DNA of 26,178 nucleotides from DATGZX01 sp035296965 (GCA_035296965.1 DATGZX010000304.1:1-26178); one strand, 5' to 3'. Shown: positions 1 through 9,531, numbered from the stretch's first letter. The notes: generated by a model from the sequence alone, not told the origin. Program-made: numbers and translations.

Positions 1-38
1 CAGCTACTGGGCACCATGTCGCCTCCCCCTCACCCCTG

Positions 39-68
39 CCCCTCTCCCCCGAGTACAGGGGAGAGGGG
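39..68. repeat. CTCTCCCC hairpin repeat
   Basis: The arms CCCCTCTCCCC (39-49) and GGGGAGAGGGG (58-68) are perfectly complementary over 11 bp. The loop contains CGAGTAC. A related hairpin with the same CGAGTAC core occurs at 14167-14194, so this is a dispersed family and not a chance stem. No U-tract follows, so I do not call it an intrinsic terminator. Confidence 0.65.
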
Positions 69-249
69 AAAATGCGCAACACTCCAAGATGAGAGCACTA
101 GCCGAAAATGGCCGTCTTTTCAGCGGTTTTCATCAGCCCAGGTCGGGGGTGAGGGGGACATAGTCCTTGCAACAACTGCACGGCTTCGCGGCGTTCGGGG
201 TTTTGCGTGAGCGCCTGGCCGCGAAATCGGGGGCCAAGTCCTGGAATCC

Positions 250-303
250 TTACGCCGTAGGCGTTGCAGCGCAAAGCCCGGAGTCGCGCCAGCGCACTCC
301 GGG
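250..303 (+). repeat. Two-hairpin repeat unit, forward copy
   Basis: Stem A is ACGCC-GTA-GGCGT (252-264). A linker rich in TGCAGCGCAAAG follows. Stem B is CCCGGAGT (277-284) paired with ACTCCGGG (296-303), with a further CGC/GCG inside. The unit recurs in reverse orientation at 459-512, nearly identical, and in diverged form in the 14.3-14.7 kb block. I infer a REP-like dispersed palindromic element; no transposase is present. Confidence 0.75.
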
Positions 304-328
304 TCAGCGCCATGCACCTTCTTCGTTT

Positions 329-350
329 CTACGCCGTAGGCGTTGCAGCG
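329..350 (+). repeat. Stem A of the two-hairpin repeat, solo copy
   Basis: The sequence has ACGCC-GTA-GGCGT at 331-343 followed by TGCAGCG, matching the first part of the unit at 250-303. The stem B half is not present behind it, so this copy is partial. Confidence 0.65.
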
Positions 351-411
351 GATGTGGGAGTGCGGAAGACGCGACGCCACCCCGGAGAGTCTGGGGCTTC
401 GCTGTAATGCT

Positions 412-437
412 GCGCTGCAACACCTTCGGTGTAGGAC
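412..437 (-). repeat. Stem A variant with compensatory change
   Basis: Read on the minus strand, this is the GCGTTGCAGC-type unit with the stem changed from ACGCC/GGCGT to ACACC/GGTGT (420-432). Both arms changed together, so pairing is kept. The neighbouring TGCAGCGC linker is still recognisable. Confidence 0.6.
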
Positions 438-458
438 GCAACGGGGCTCGGCGATATT

Positions 459-512
459 CCCGGAGTGCGCTGCCGCGACTCCGGGCTTTGCGCTTTAACG
501 CCGTTGGCGTAA
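459..512 (-). repeat. Two-hairpin repeat unit, inverted copy
   Basis: This is the reverse complement of the 250-303 unit with few differences: stem B CCCGGAGT (459-466) with ACTCCGGG (478-485), then stem A ACGCC-GTT-GGCGT (498-510). Together with the forward copy it forms a long imperfect inverted pair about 155 bp apart. Confidence 0.75.
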
Positions 513-675
513 GAGAGAGGTATCCCGAAATGCTTTTCAACATGAGTAAGTTTGCCAGGATCCGATGAAACTTTACGTCACAATTACTTGCCCAAATCGG
601 AAAGTGGCGCTGTCCAACTATGATGACATCAGCAATCGTGTCCTATCTATCTGGAAAGAAAGGGAGTCCCCTACC

Positions 676-1890
676 ATGCCCGTGATTTTGATCGGCACAC
701 TGGACACGAAAGGCACAGAGTTTCAATTTGTCCGGGATTTGCTGAGCCAACTGAGTGTCGAAACGACGGTGATCGATGCGGGCATTCTACAGCCGCCTGT
801 CTTCATGCCTGATGTTTCACGGGAAGAACTCTTTCAAGCCGCAGGTGCAAATATCGAAGCGCTCAAGGCAGCCGCAGACCGGGGGCGGGCTATCGAGGCC
901 GCCGCAAACGGCGCCGCCAAGATTATCAACGAGCTATTCATGGCCGGGAAGGTGGACGGTATCCTGGGCATCGGAGGCTCGGCGGGGACGACCATTGCGA
1001 CGGCGGCCATGCGCGCTCTGCCCTTCGGAGTTCCCAAGCTCATGGTCAGCACGTTGGCCAGCGGCCAGGTGAGACCTTGGGTCGGCGTGCGCGATATTCT
1101 GATGATGAACTCTGTCGTGGATATCAGCGGGCTGAACAGGATTAGCCGCAAGGTCTTGACCAACGCAGCTCATGCGCTGGCAGGCATGGTGCAGCAGCGC
1201 GCGATGGAAGAGTCGCCGCAGGCCGCGAAGTCTCTGATCGCCGCCAGCATGTTTGGCGTCACCACGCCCTGCGTCGAGCGCGCCCGGAAGCTGGCCGAGC
1301 AGTCCGGCTACGAGGTGCTGGTCTTTCATGCGACCGGCGCGGGCGGCATGACGATGGAGTCCTTCATCAGCGACGGTTTGGTGGCAGGTGTTCTCGACCT
1401 CACCACCACGGAATTGGCAGATGAACTGGTTGGCGGAATTCTGTCGGCGGGGCGCGATCGGTTGACGGCGGCGGGGCTGCGCGGCGTGCCCCAAGTGATT
1501 TCGTTAGGCGCGCTGGACATGGTGAACTTCGGGCCACCGGAGACGGTTCCCGAAAAGTTTGGCGAGCGCCGCTTCTATCAGCACAATCCCGCGGTGACGC
1601 TGATGCGGACGACTCCGGAGGAAAACGATCTTCTTGGCAAGGAGATCGCGCACAAAGCAAGCGCAGCCAGAGGACCGAGCGCCATTCTCGTGCCATTGCG
1701 TGGCGTCTCCGCGATCGACCGGGTGGGCCAGCCCTTCTGGTGGCCGGCCGCGGACGCAGCTCTATTTCAAAGCCTGCGAAATTGGCTGGGACCTCAGGTC
1801 GAATTGATCGAGTTGGATATGCACATCAACGACGAAGGATTCGCGGATGCGGCATTTCAGACGCTGGAGAGGTTGATGCGGGGGCGTTAG
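676..1890 (+). CDS. Tm-1-like ATP-binding / UPF0261 family protein
   Basis: This 404-aa protein begins with the family's hallmark MPVILIGTLDTKGTEF and has a glycine-rich GIGGSAGTTIATAAM segment near residues 98-112, as in UPF0261/Tm-1-like proteins. The family has an N-terminal nucleotide-binding half and a C-terminal TIM-barrel-like half. Plant Tm-1 blocks tobamovirus replication, but the bacterial role is not established. The frame is open from an ATG at 565, but I chose ATG 676: the homologous N-terminus starts there, a GGGAG lies about 9 nt upstream, and the extra 37 residues look unrelated. The length fits the family (about 400 aa). It stands alone; the next gene is on the other strand and a palindromic repeat follows 31 nt after the stop. 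Confidence 0.88.
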   Translation: MPVILIGTLDTKGTEFQFVRDLLSQLSVETTVIDAGILQPPVFMPDVSREELFQAAGANIEALKAAADRGRAIEAAANGAAKIINELFMAGKVDGILGIGGSAGTTIATAAMRALPFGVPKLMVSTLASGQVRPWVGVRDILMMNSVVDISGLNRISRKVLTNAAHALAGMVQQRAMEESPQAAKSLIAASMFGVTTPCVERARKLAEQSGYEVLVFHATGAGGMTMESFISDGLVAGVLDLTTTELADELVGGILSAGRDRLTAAGLRGVPQVISLGALDMVNFGPPETVPEKFGERRFYQHNPAVTLMRTTPEENDLLGKEIAHKASAARGPSAILVPLRGVSAIDRVGQPFWWPAADAALFQSLRNWLGPQVELIELDMHINDEGFADAAFQTLERLMRGR

Positions 1891-1921
1891 CGGGCCAACA
1901 ACCCTAAATGATATACTGAGC

Positions 1922-2015
1922 GCGGTCAAAAATGAGACATCGGCCCGTAGCCGCATTCGCCAGAATGCGGGCTATCTCACACAGTTCCCCCCGCATTCTG
2001 GCGAATGCGGCTACG
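1922..2015 (+). repeat. Dispersed 94-bp palindromic element, copy 1
   Basis: A leader GCGGTCAAAAATGAGACAT (1922-1940) is followed by perfect 26-bp arms at 1946-1971 and 1990-2015 whose core is GCATTCGCCAGAATGC. The same leader and arms recur in reverse orientation at 19636-19727. It lies 31 nt after the stop of the Tm-1-like gene. It could act as a 3'-end hairpin, but no U-tract follows. Confidence 0.8.
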
Positions 2016-2060
2016 GCCTATTGGCATTAGTATTGACTGCACGCCGTATAGGTTGCCGTA

Positions 2061-2081
2061 GGACGGTTTGACAAACCGTCC
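2061..2081. repeat. Perfect hairpin GGACGGTTTG / CAAACCGTCC
   Basis: Two perfectly complementary 10-bp arms (2061-2070 and 2072-2081) are separated by one base. It is the second of three unrelated palindromes stacked between 1922 and 2177. It could contribute to transcription termination on either strand, but no U-tract is present. Confidence 0.55.
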
Positions 2082-2116
2082 CACGTCCCCAGTTTACTCC
2101 GATGGAGCGCTAAGCC

Positions 2117-2177
2117 CCTATCCGAAAACGGGGACAGGACCTTTCAATTAGAGGTCCTGTCCCCGTTTTCAGATAGG
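2117..2177. repeat. 26-bp inverted repeat with GGGGACAGGACC core
   Basis: The arms 2117-2142 and 2152-2177 match at 25 of 26 positions around a 9-nt AT-rich loop. The GGGGACAGG core resembles palindromes often associated with REP/RAYT-type elements; that link is inference. It lies 26 bp past the stop of the small minus-strand gene, so it may also serve as that gene's 3' hairpin. Confidence 0.65.
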
Positions 2178-2203
2178 CGCCAAGCGGCGCAGCACTTGCG
2201 ACA

Positions 2204-2473
2204 TCACTGGCTCACAGTCGATTTGCTCTTGTCGCTCTTGCCGCTGTCGGCTTGCTTGCTCGTGTCTTCCTTGACGTTCTTGTCGAGCGCTTGTTGAAGT
2301 TTCTCTTCGCCCTTGTGGAGGTCCTGGCCGATCTTTCGGCTATCGATATCGATATTTACCGAGCGATGGCCGTCGTCGGCGGGAGCTTCCTTGACGCTGT
2401 ACCAACCCAGATACCAGCCGAGGCCCACCAAAGTCAGAGTGGCTGCGGCGAAAAGTGCAAGCAGGTTACGCAT
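2204..2473 (-). CDS. Small membrane-anchored hypothetical protein
   Basis: This 89-aa protein has an N-terminal hydrophobic segment (about residues 3-24, rich in Leu/Ala then GWYLGWYSV), which looks like a signal anchor or uncleaved signal peptide. The rest is charged and Lys-rich, likely helical (RKIGQDLHKGEEKLQQALDK), with a Ser/Lys-rich tail. The start is supported by an AGGAGG about 7 nt upstream of the ATG. I recognise no family function. The charged part is predicted to face the periplasm or cytoplasm depending on anchor topology, which cannot be settled here. It is a single gene, convergent with the Tm-1-like gene and divergent from the prkA region. Confidence 0.75.
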   Translation of the reverse strand: MRNLLALFAAATLTLVGLGWYLGWYSVKEAPADDGHRSVNIDIDSRKIGQDLHKGEEKLQQALDKNVKEDTSKQADSGKSDKSKSTVSQ

Positions 2474-2953
2474 CGGCTGGCCTCCTTATTATAGTTTCCA
2501 CTTCTTCCTCTTCTTTCAGCTCCAAGGCTGCGGGCGAAACCCCTGGAAGAATCCTTTAACATGACGAAACCGCCGCGGTCCAGAGCAAAGATGCCACGAC
2601 AAGCGGCGTGGGCCAGGCAGCCCTCGGAAAATCAGTTGTGCACGGAAAAGTGGGTCAGGTTTGCGACCATTCCCGCGCGTTGGGCTGCCTCGCCTGCATT
2701 GGGTGCGCGAGCCAATCGCCGGCCGATAGTCACGTCGCGAATTGGCGATTGCAGAGTGGAAAAGATGCTGCCAACGTCTGAATTTCAGACGAGACGCGCG
2801 ACGCAGGTGGTCGCCAGGTGACGACGCAAATCACAGGGACAAAGGGACTGACTAAGTGTCCAGGCAGGCGCCGGCAAACGGTGCGCGCCCTCGGCTTCCC
2901 ATTCTGCCAAACCGGTATTGACAATACCCCTGCCCGTCTGCCTATGCTGCAAC

Positions 2954-2972
2954 TGCCATGCAGGGCATGGCA
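2954..2972. promoter_or_regulatory. Operator-like palindrome TGCCATGC-AGG-GCATGGCA
   Basis: Perfect 8-bp arms flank a 3-nt centre. Just upstream is TTGACA (2918-2923) and a TATGCT (2943-2948) with a 19-nt spacer, a weak promoter-like pair that would put the start of transcription at the palindrome. No clear gene starts nearby, so the function is open. Confidence 0.3.
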
Positions 2973-3106
2973 TTTGCGTGGGTTAGATTCATTCCTCCAG
3001 TAAATGGCAGTGACCTACCCGCCGGAGGAAGCAGCGGTTGTGAAGGCTCTTGGTGGTTGTGGTATGCCCTGGGCCCTAGTGGATGCAATTGGATGACCAG
3101 GGCAGT

Positions 3107-3135
3107 TTGACCCAATTGGAAGCTCCAGTTAGAAT
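3107..3135 (+). promoter_or_regulatory. Sigma70-type promoter upstream of prkA
   Basis: TTGACC (3107-3112), a 17-nt spacer and TAGAAT (3130-3135) match the -35 and -10 consensus at 5 of 6 positions each with ideal spacing. The first good gene downstream is prkA at 3437, which implies a leader of roughly 295 nt. Confidence 0.5.
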
Positions 3136-3392
3136 TGAGCAGACAGTTGCAAGGGAGCAAGAAGGGGCGGCGAGCGTTCATGACGCCCGAGAGTCGACCC
3201 GGTTATCCGGCCGCGTTTTCCCCTGATGTACTCCATTACTTAACACCTTCACCGCATTAACGCACCGCCGAGCCGGGACTCTTGCAGCGATCCGACCTCC
3301 AACGAGGAGGACGCTCTTCCCAGGACGGTTGGCGCGCCCTTTCTTGCGGGTTGGCAGCATCCTGTCTCTTTCAGCTAGGGGAAGCTTTCCAG

Positions 3393-3418
3393 GGCGGTAC
3401 CCTCTCACCAGGGCCGCC
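3393..3418 (+). promoter_or_regulatory. Hairpin just upstream of the prkA ribosome binding site
   Basis: GGCGG and CCCT (3393-3403) pair with AGGG and CCGCC (3410-3418), leaving a 2-nt bulge and a 6-nt loop. The stem ends 5 nt before the GGAGGT Shine-Dalgarno (3424-3429). An ACCTCC at 3295-3300 is an exact complement of that Shine-Dalgarno but can also pair with the nearby GGAGG at 3306-3310. Translational control is only a suggestion. Confidence 0.3.
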
Positions 3419-3436
3419 TTAACGGAGGTATAAGCA

Positions 3437-5476
<2,040 letters not shown>

Positions 5477-5530
5477 TCAGCCGGCCGGGAGCGTAATGAA
5501 AAAGGATCGCAACCCTTCTTCATGGCCCCC

Positions 5531-5565
5531 GTCTACTGTCTACTGTCTACTGCCTACTGTCTACT
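5531..5565 (+). repeat. Five tandem GTCTACT heptamers
   Basis: The units are at 5531-5537, 5538-5544, 5545-5551, 5552-5558 (GCCTACT) and 5559-5565. They lie in the prkA-yeaH spacer. A 7-bp period would shift the frame with every copy gained or lost, which argues against this tract being coding. Confidence 0.85.
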
Positions 5566-5588
5566 TCTTCCAACAGAGTGAGGCTGCC

Positions 5589-6692
5589 GTGGGTCAGAAG
5601 ATTGAACGCGATCATCAGCGCTTCCGCAAGCTTGTCCGCGGCAAGGTCAAAAGCAATTTAGGCAAGTACATCAGCCGCGGCGAGATGATCGGCCAGAAGG
5701 GCAAGGAGCTGATCAGCATCCCCTTGCCGCAGATCGAGATTCCGCAGTTCCGCTTCGGCGACAAGGGATCCTCCGGCGCCGGGCAGGGAGATGGCGATGT
5801 GGGGACGCCCCTGGGTCCGCCGCAACCGGGCGACGGCAGCTCCGGGGCGGGCAGTGAGCCGGGCGGGCATATCCTCGAAGTCGAGCTTTCTCTCGAAGAG
5901 CTGGCCGCCATCCTGGGCGAGGAACTTGCCCTGCCGCGCATCGAGCCGCGCGGCAAGAAAAACATTATTTCCACCAAGGACCGTTACACCGGGGTCCGGC
6001 AAGCAGGGCCTGAGTCCTTGCGCCACTTCAAGCGGACCTTCAAGCGCGCTCTTAAACGGCAGATTGCTTCGCAGACCTACGATCCACTCCGCCCGATGGT
6101 GGTGCCGATCCGGGAAGACAAGCAATACCGGAGCTGGAAAGAGGTGCGCAAGCCGGAAAGCGTGGCCGTCGTCATTTACATGATGGACGTCTCGGGCTCC
6201 ATGACCGACGAGCAAAAAGAAATCGTCCGCATCGAGGCCTTCTGGATCGACACCTGGATCAAGGCGCACTACAAGGGGATCGAGGCCGCCTACATCATCC
6301 ACGATGCGGCGGCCCAGCTCGTGGACGAACACACGTTCTACCACACCCGCGAAAGCGGCGGCACCAAGATCAGCTCGGCTTACGAGCTGGCCGACAAGCT
6401 GATCACTGCCCGCTACCCGCCAGATCAATGGAACATCTACGCCTTCCATTTCTCGGACGGCGACAACTGGGGCGACGACGTTCAGCACTGCCTGGAACTG
6501 CTGAACCAGAAGCTCTTGCCCAAGGTGAACTTGTTCGGCTACGGACAGGTGGAGAGCCGCTACGGCAGCGGCGAATTCTACGAATACCTCCAGGAGATGG
6601 TGGCGCAGAAGGAAAACATCGTGGCCAGTCGCATCCCCGATCGGGATGCGATCCTTGGCTCGATCAAGGAGTTCCTGGGCAAGGGGCGGTGA
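5589..6692 (+). CDS. yeaH: DUF444 (YeaH/YhbH) VWA-domain protein
   Basis: This 367-aa protein matches the DUF444/YeaH/YhbH family, the partner of PrkA. It has the typical N-terminus IERDHQRFRKLVRGK, then GKYISRGEMIGQKGKELISIPLPQI, a Gly-rich linker and a C-terminal von Willebrand A-like domain with the MIDAS motif DVSGSM at about residues 200-205. I chose GTG 5589 (VGQKIERDH). The alternative ATG 5496 adds 31 residues translated mostly from the GTCTACT heptamer tract and unlike the family, although it has a GGGAG upstream. The GTG has only a moderate GTGAGG ribosome binding site, so the start is less certain than the gene. It is followed 1 bp later by spoVR. Confidence 0.9.
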   Translation: MGQKIERDHQRFRKLVRGKVKSNLGKYISRGEMIGQKGKELISIPLPQIEIPQFRFGDKGSSGAGQGDGDVGTPLGPPQPGDGSSGAGSEPGGHILEVELSLEELAAILGEELALPRIEPRGKKNIISTKDRYTGVRQAGPESLRHFKRTFKRALKRQIASQTYDPLRPMVVPIREDKQYRSWKEVRKPESVAVVIYMMDVSGSMTDEQKEIVRIEAFWIDTWIKAHYKGIEAAYIIHDAAAQLVDEHTFYHTRESGGTKISSAYELADKLITARYPPDQWNIYAFHFSDGDNWGDDVQHCLELLNQKLLPKVNLFGYGQVESRYGSGEFYEYLQEMVAQKENIVASRIPDRDAILGSIKEFLGKGR

Positions 6693-6693
6693 C

Positions 6694-8250
6694 ATGAATA
6701 CTCCTTACAACACCGACTTGCCGCCGGACCTGCGGGCCTTGAAAGAGGAGATCGAGGGGTATGCGCGCTCCTATGGACTCGATTTCTACGAGACGATCTT
6801 CGAAGTGCTCGACGCCGAGGATCTGAACGAGGTCGCGGCCTACGGCGGCTTCCCAACCCGTTATCCGCACTGGTCCTTCGGCATGTCGTTCGAGCAGTTG
6901 AAGAAGGGTTACGACTACGGGTTATCGAAGATCTACGAGATGGTGATCAACAACGACCCGTGTTACGCCTACCTCATGCGCTGCAATCACACCCTGGACC
7001 AAAAGCTGGTCATGGCCCACGTCTACGGCCACTGCGACTTCTTCAAGAACAACGCCTACTTTGCTCACACCAGCCGCAAGATGATGGATGAGATGGCGAA
7101 CCACGGCTCACGCTTGCGCCGCTATGTGGAAAAGCAAGGCGAAGATGAGGTCGAGGCCTTCGTCGACCGCTGCATGTCGATTGACGATCTGATCGACGTG
7201 CACGCCTGCGCCATCCGCCGCCGCGACGATTCTTCGCGCTATGATTTCGCGCCGGAATCCGAAGAAGACGAGTCGTTGAAACTGACGCGCTTCAAGAGCA
7301 AGGCGTACATGAATGATTACATCAACCCCCGCGGCGCTCTGAAGGCGGAGGAGGAGGAGAGGAAGAAGCTCAAGGACCAAGCGGCACGCAATTTCCCGGA
7401 GCGCCCGGAGAAAGACGTACTGCTCTTCGTCATCGAGCACGCGCCCCTGAAACCCTGGCAGCGCGACGTGCTCTCCATCATTCGGGACGAGGCATTGTAC
7501 TTCGCTCCCCAGGGGCAAACCAAGATTTTGAACGAAGGCTGGGCCAGCTACTGGCACTCCACGATCATGACCCAGAAAGGGCTCCATCCTTCGGAGGTGA
7601 TCGATTATGCCGACCACCACTCCGGCACGATGGCTACGCATGGGGCCCGTCTCAACCCCTACAAGCTTGGCATCGAGCTCCTTCGTGACATCGAGCACCG
7701 CTGGAATACGGGCAAGTTCGGCAAAGAATACGATGATTGCGACGATCTCCAAACGCGACGCAAGTGGGACCGGCAATTAGGGCTCGGAAGGCAAAAAATC
7801 TTTGAGGTCCGCCGCATTCACAACGATATTACCTTTATCGACACCTTTCTGACTCCTGAGTTCTGCGTCGAGCACAAGATGTTTTCGTATGCCTTCCAGG
7901 AGCAGATGGGACAGTACGTCATCGAGTCGCGCGAGTTCGAAAAGATCAAGCAGCGGCTGCTGTATAGCCTGACGAATTTTGGCAAGCCATTGATTTACGT
8001 CGTGGACGGCAACTACCATAACCGTGGCGAACTATTGTTGCGCCACGAGCATTCGGGAGTAGACCTGCGGCTGGATCAAGCGGCAGATACGCTGGCGAAC
8101 CTCCAGTTCGTGTGGTCGAGACCCGTGCATTTGCAAACCGTCGTTGATGAGAAGCCGACATTGCTCTCGTTCGACGGCTCGGAACATACCAATAAAACCT
8201 TAGGAGAAGCTGATGACCCTAAACGAAACGGTCCTGCAAAAACTCGCTGA
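6694..8250 (+). CDS. spoVR: SpoVR family protein
   Basis: This 518-aa cytoplasmic protein is of the SpoVR/YcgB family (E. coli YcgB is about 510 aa). Conserved blocks are PTRYPHWSFGMSFEQLKKGY, GLSKIYEMVINNDPCYAYL, MAHVYGHCDFFKNN and NEGWASYWHSTIM. In Bacillus, SpoVR affects spore cortex formation. In non-sporing bacteria it travels with prkA and yeaH, and its biochemical role is unclear. The frame is open from 6646, inside yeaH, but ATG 6694 fits the family N-terminus, lies 1 bp after the yeaH stop and has AAGGGG upstream. The C-terminus overlaps the next gene by 38 nt. Confidence 0.95.
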   Translation: MNTPYNTDLPPDLRALKEEIEGYARSYGLDFYETIFEVLDAEDLNEVAAYGGFPTRYPHWSFGMSFEQLKKGYDYGLSKIYEMVINNDPCYAYLMRCNHTLDQKLVMAHVYGHCDFFKNNAYFAHTSRKMMDEMANHGSRLRRYVEKQGEDEVEAFVDRCMSIDDLIDVHACAIRRRDDSSRYDFAPESEEDESLKLTRFKSKAYMNDYINPRGALKAEEEERKKLKDQAARNFPERPEKDVLLFVIEHAPLKPWQRDVLSIIRDEALYFAPQGQTKILNEGWASYWHSTIMTQKGLHPSEVIDYADHHSGTMATHGARLNPYKLGIELLRDIEHRWNTGKFGKEYDDCDDLQTRRKWDRQLGLGRQKIFEVRRIHNDITFIDTFLTPEFCVEHKMFSYAFQEQMGQYVIESREFEKIKQRLLYSLTNFGKPLIYVVDGNYHNRGELLLRHEHSGVDLRLDQAADTLANLQFVWSRPVHLQTVVDEKPTLLSFDGSEHTNKTLGEADDPKRNGPAKTR

Positions 8251-8701
8251 ATGGCAGCATTCCGGTGAAGGCCGCCAAACTTTGGGCGTGCCGGACGGAG
8301 GCTGCGGCTGGACCGTGACGGTTAGCGCGGATCGGCACGATGGTCTTGGCAGCGCCTTGTGGGACATGAGCCTGCAGCGCACCCGAAGCCTCCCAGAGGG
8401 CAGCCAGGTAACCTTGCGGGGCTGGGCGGAAAACGCCGTCGCCAAAGTGACCGGCCTCCTGGAGCCTCTGAGCGTAGTCGAGATCGACATGCAGCGTGAC
8501 GAAGCCTTGCTGCGCAGCAATCAGCCCAGCCGGCGCAGCGCAGACCTCTTCTACTACGAAGTGCTTCTGCAGGGGACGCAGCGGGCAACGGTGCGCCGCT
8601 ATCGCGCTTCCGAGCATGGCGGCCACCGCGATCAGGTGGCCTTCACGCTGACCCACGAATCGGCAGCCAAGCTGGCAGCAGACCTTGCTTTCGATCAATG
8701 A
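8213..8701 (+). CDS. Fourth gene of the prkA operon, unknown
   Basis: This 162-aa protein has no family I recognise. It has no signal peptide or membrane segment, is slightly charged, and appears mixed alpha/beta (WTVTVSADRHDGLGSALWDM, GSQVTLRGWAENAVAKVTG, SADLFYYEVLLQGTQRATV). The start lies 38 nt inside spoVR with a strong AGGAG 8 nt upstream of the ATG, so translational coupling is likely. The position suggests an accessory role in the PrkA module, by inference only. A shadow reading is unlikely because the ribosome binding site is good and the frame extends 451 nt past the spoVR stop. Confidence 0.75.
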   Translation: MTLNETVLQKLAEWQHSGEGRQTLGVPDGGCGWTVTVSADRHDGLGSALWDMSLQRTRSLPEGSQVTLRGWAENAVAKVTGLLEPLSVVEIDMQRDEALLRSNQPSRRSADLFYYEVLLQGTQRATVRRYRASEHGGHRDQVAFTLTHESAAKLAADLAFDQ

Positions 8702-8823
8702 CCGGCAGTCCAGGCCGCTTGCGGAGCCTCCCCCTAAGCGCTAGCGATGCGCTCGTCATCCTTCGATCTGTCTCCACGTCCGCTCAAGGAGAATTTCCCG
8801 TCCATTGGAGAATCCGAAGGCGT

Positions 8824-9201
8824 TTACGCCAGGGCGATCACGTCGATTTCCACGAGTACGTCCTTGGGTAGCCGGGCAACTTCCACAGTCGAGCGCGCGG
8901 GGGGCTCTGCCGTGAAGTAACGGCCGTAAACCTCGTTGACCTTGGCGAAATCCGCCATGTTCTTGAGAAACACAGTCGAACGCACGACCTTCTTCAAATC
9001 GCTACCGGCGGCCTTCAGGATGCCGCTCAGGTTTTTCAGCACACGTTCAGCCTGCACGACAACATCGCCTGCGACAATTTGCTGCGTCTCCGGATCGAGC
9101 GCGACTTGCCCGGAAACGAACACGAAGCCGTTCGCGCGTATCGCCTGCGAATAGGGCCCAATCGCCTGCGGGCTATCCTTGGTTGCAATGACTTCGCGCA
9201 T
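8824..9201 (-). CDS. ridA: RidA family enamine/imine deaminase
   Basis: This 125-aa protein is full length for the RidA (YjgF/YER057c/UK114) family. RidA hydrolyses reactive enamine/imine intermediates such as 2-aminoacrylate, which PLP-dependent serine/threonine dehydratases release. Key positions are kept: Tyr17 in IGPYSQAI, Ser30 in FVSGQ, Arg103 in PARSTVEV and Glu118 in LVEID, matching the E. coli active site. I chose ATG 9201; a TTG at 9213 would extend it by 4 residues but sits in the GGGAGG ribosome binding site. It is followed, in transcription order, by a convergent unrelated operon. The ArsR-type gene lies 23 nt upstream on the same strand. Confidence 0.95.
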   Translation of the reverse strand: MREVIATKDSPQAIGPYSQAIRANGFVFVSGQVALDPETQQIVAGDVVVQAERVLKNLSGILKAAGSDLKKVVRSTVFLKNMADFAKVNEVYGRYFTAEPPARSTVEVARLPKDVLVEIDVIALA

Positions 9202-9224
9202 GGAGCCTCCCAATAGTTCAAGGG

Positions 9225-9530
9225 CTAAACCTTGGCCAACAGAGTTCTTTTAATCTTGCGGATATATCCTTCATCGCGCTTGTAGAAGGTCCACTGCTTG
9301 ATTCGTTTCGGGCGGACGAGTCCAGCCTGGGATAGCACCTTGAGATGCTCGCTGACCGTCGGCTGGCTGACTCCCAGCTTCTTGGCAATGAGCACGGCAC
9401 ATACGCCATCCTTGACTAGGTCCCCGTCAACCTGTGGTGGAAAGTGCATTCTCGGGTCCTTCAACCACTCCAGGATCTGCAGGCGGCGTTCGTTTGCCAA
9501 TGCTCGGATCGCCAGAATACTCTTCAACAT
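9225..9530 (-). CDS. ArsR-type winged-helix transcriptional regulator
   Basis: This 101-aa protein has the ArsR-family layout: an N-terminal helix ending LANERRLQILEWL (about residues 12-24), a helix-turn-helix at about 43-72 (LIAKKLGVSQPTVSEHLKVLSQAGLV) and a short wing (KQWTFYKRDEGYIRKIK). The typical metal-sensing CxC motif is absent; a single Cys sits just before the helix-turn-helix. The start is ATG 9530. A TTG at 9572 would add 14 residues that do not fit the family. There is no clear Shine-Dalgarno, so a short-leader or leaderless mRNA is possible. It is 23 nt from ridA and divergent from the dehydratase; a link to amino-acid or imine stress is inferred from neighbours only. Confidence 0.88.
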   Translation of the reverse strand: MLKSILAIRALANERRLQILEWLKDPRMHFPPQVDGDLVKDGVCAVLIAKKLGVSQPTVSEHLKVLSQAGLVRPKRIKQWTFYKRDEGYIRKIKRTLLAKV

Positions 9531-9531
9531 A

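Larger units (their letters stand above)
1..560. other. Gene-free 5' region with hairpin repeats
   Basis: I see no convincing gene in this stretch. The short open frames on both strands lack ribosome binding sites and read across repeats. It holds a CTCTCCC-type hairpin at 39-68 and four members of an ACGCC-nnn-GGCGT hairpin family at 252-264, 331-343, 420-432 and 498-510. Two of those are part of longer, inverted two-hairpin units, listed separately. Confidence 0.7.
2474..3436. other. Long intergenic/leader region before prkA
   Basis: No gene longer than about 90 codons is convincing here, and the open frames lack ribosome binding sites. The region contains a small palindrome GGTATTG-A-CAATACC (2914-2928), a perfect 8-bp hairpin (2954-2972), a sigma70-type promoter (3107-3135) and hairpins shortly before the prkA start. 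See the separate entries. Confidence 0.6.

Noticed and set aside
167..568. 133-codon open frame in the first 600 bases
   Set aside because: It reads through palindromic repeat units in several orientations, so the translation is repeat-derived.
2561..2821. 86-codon open frame in the prkA upstream region
   Set aside because: There is no ribosome binding site, the composition is Arg-rich and unlike neighbouring proteins, and nothing is recognisable.
3004..3093. 29-codon open frame after the 2954-2972 palindrome
   Set aside because: It has no Shine-Dalgarno and no recognisable features; chance is the simplest explanation.
5658..6695. 345-codon antisense frame opposite yeaH
   Set aside because: The plus strand encodes a clear DUF444 protein with a VWA motif; the antisense frame has no recognisable content.
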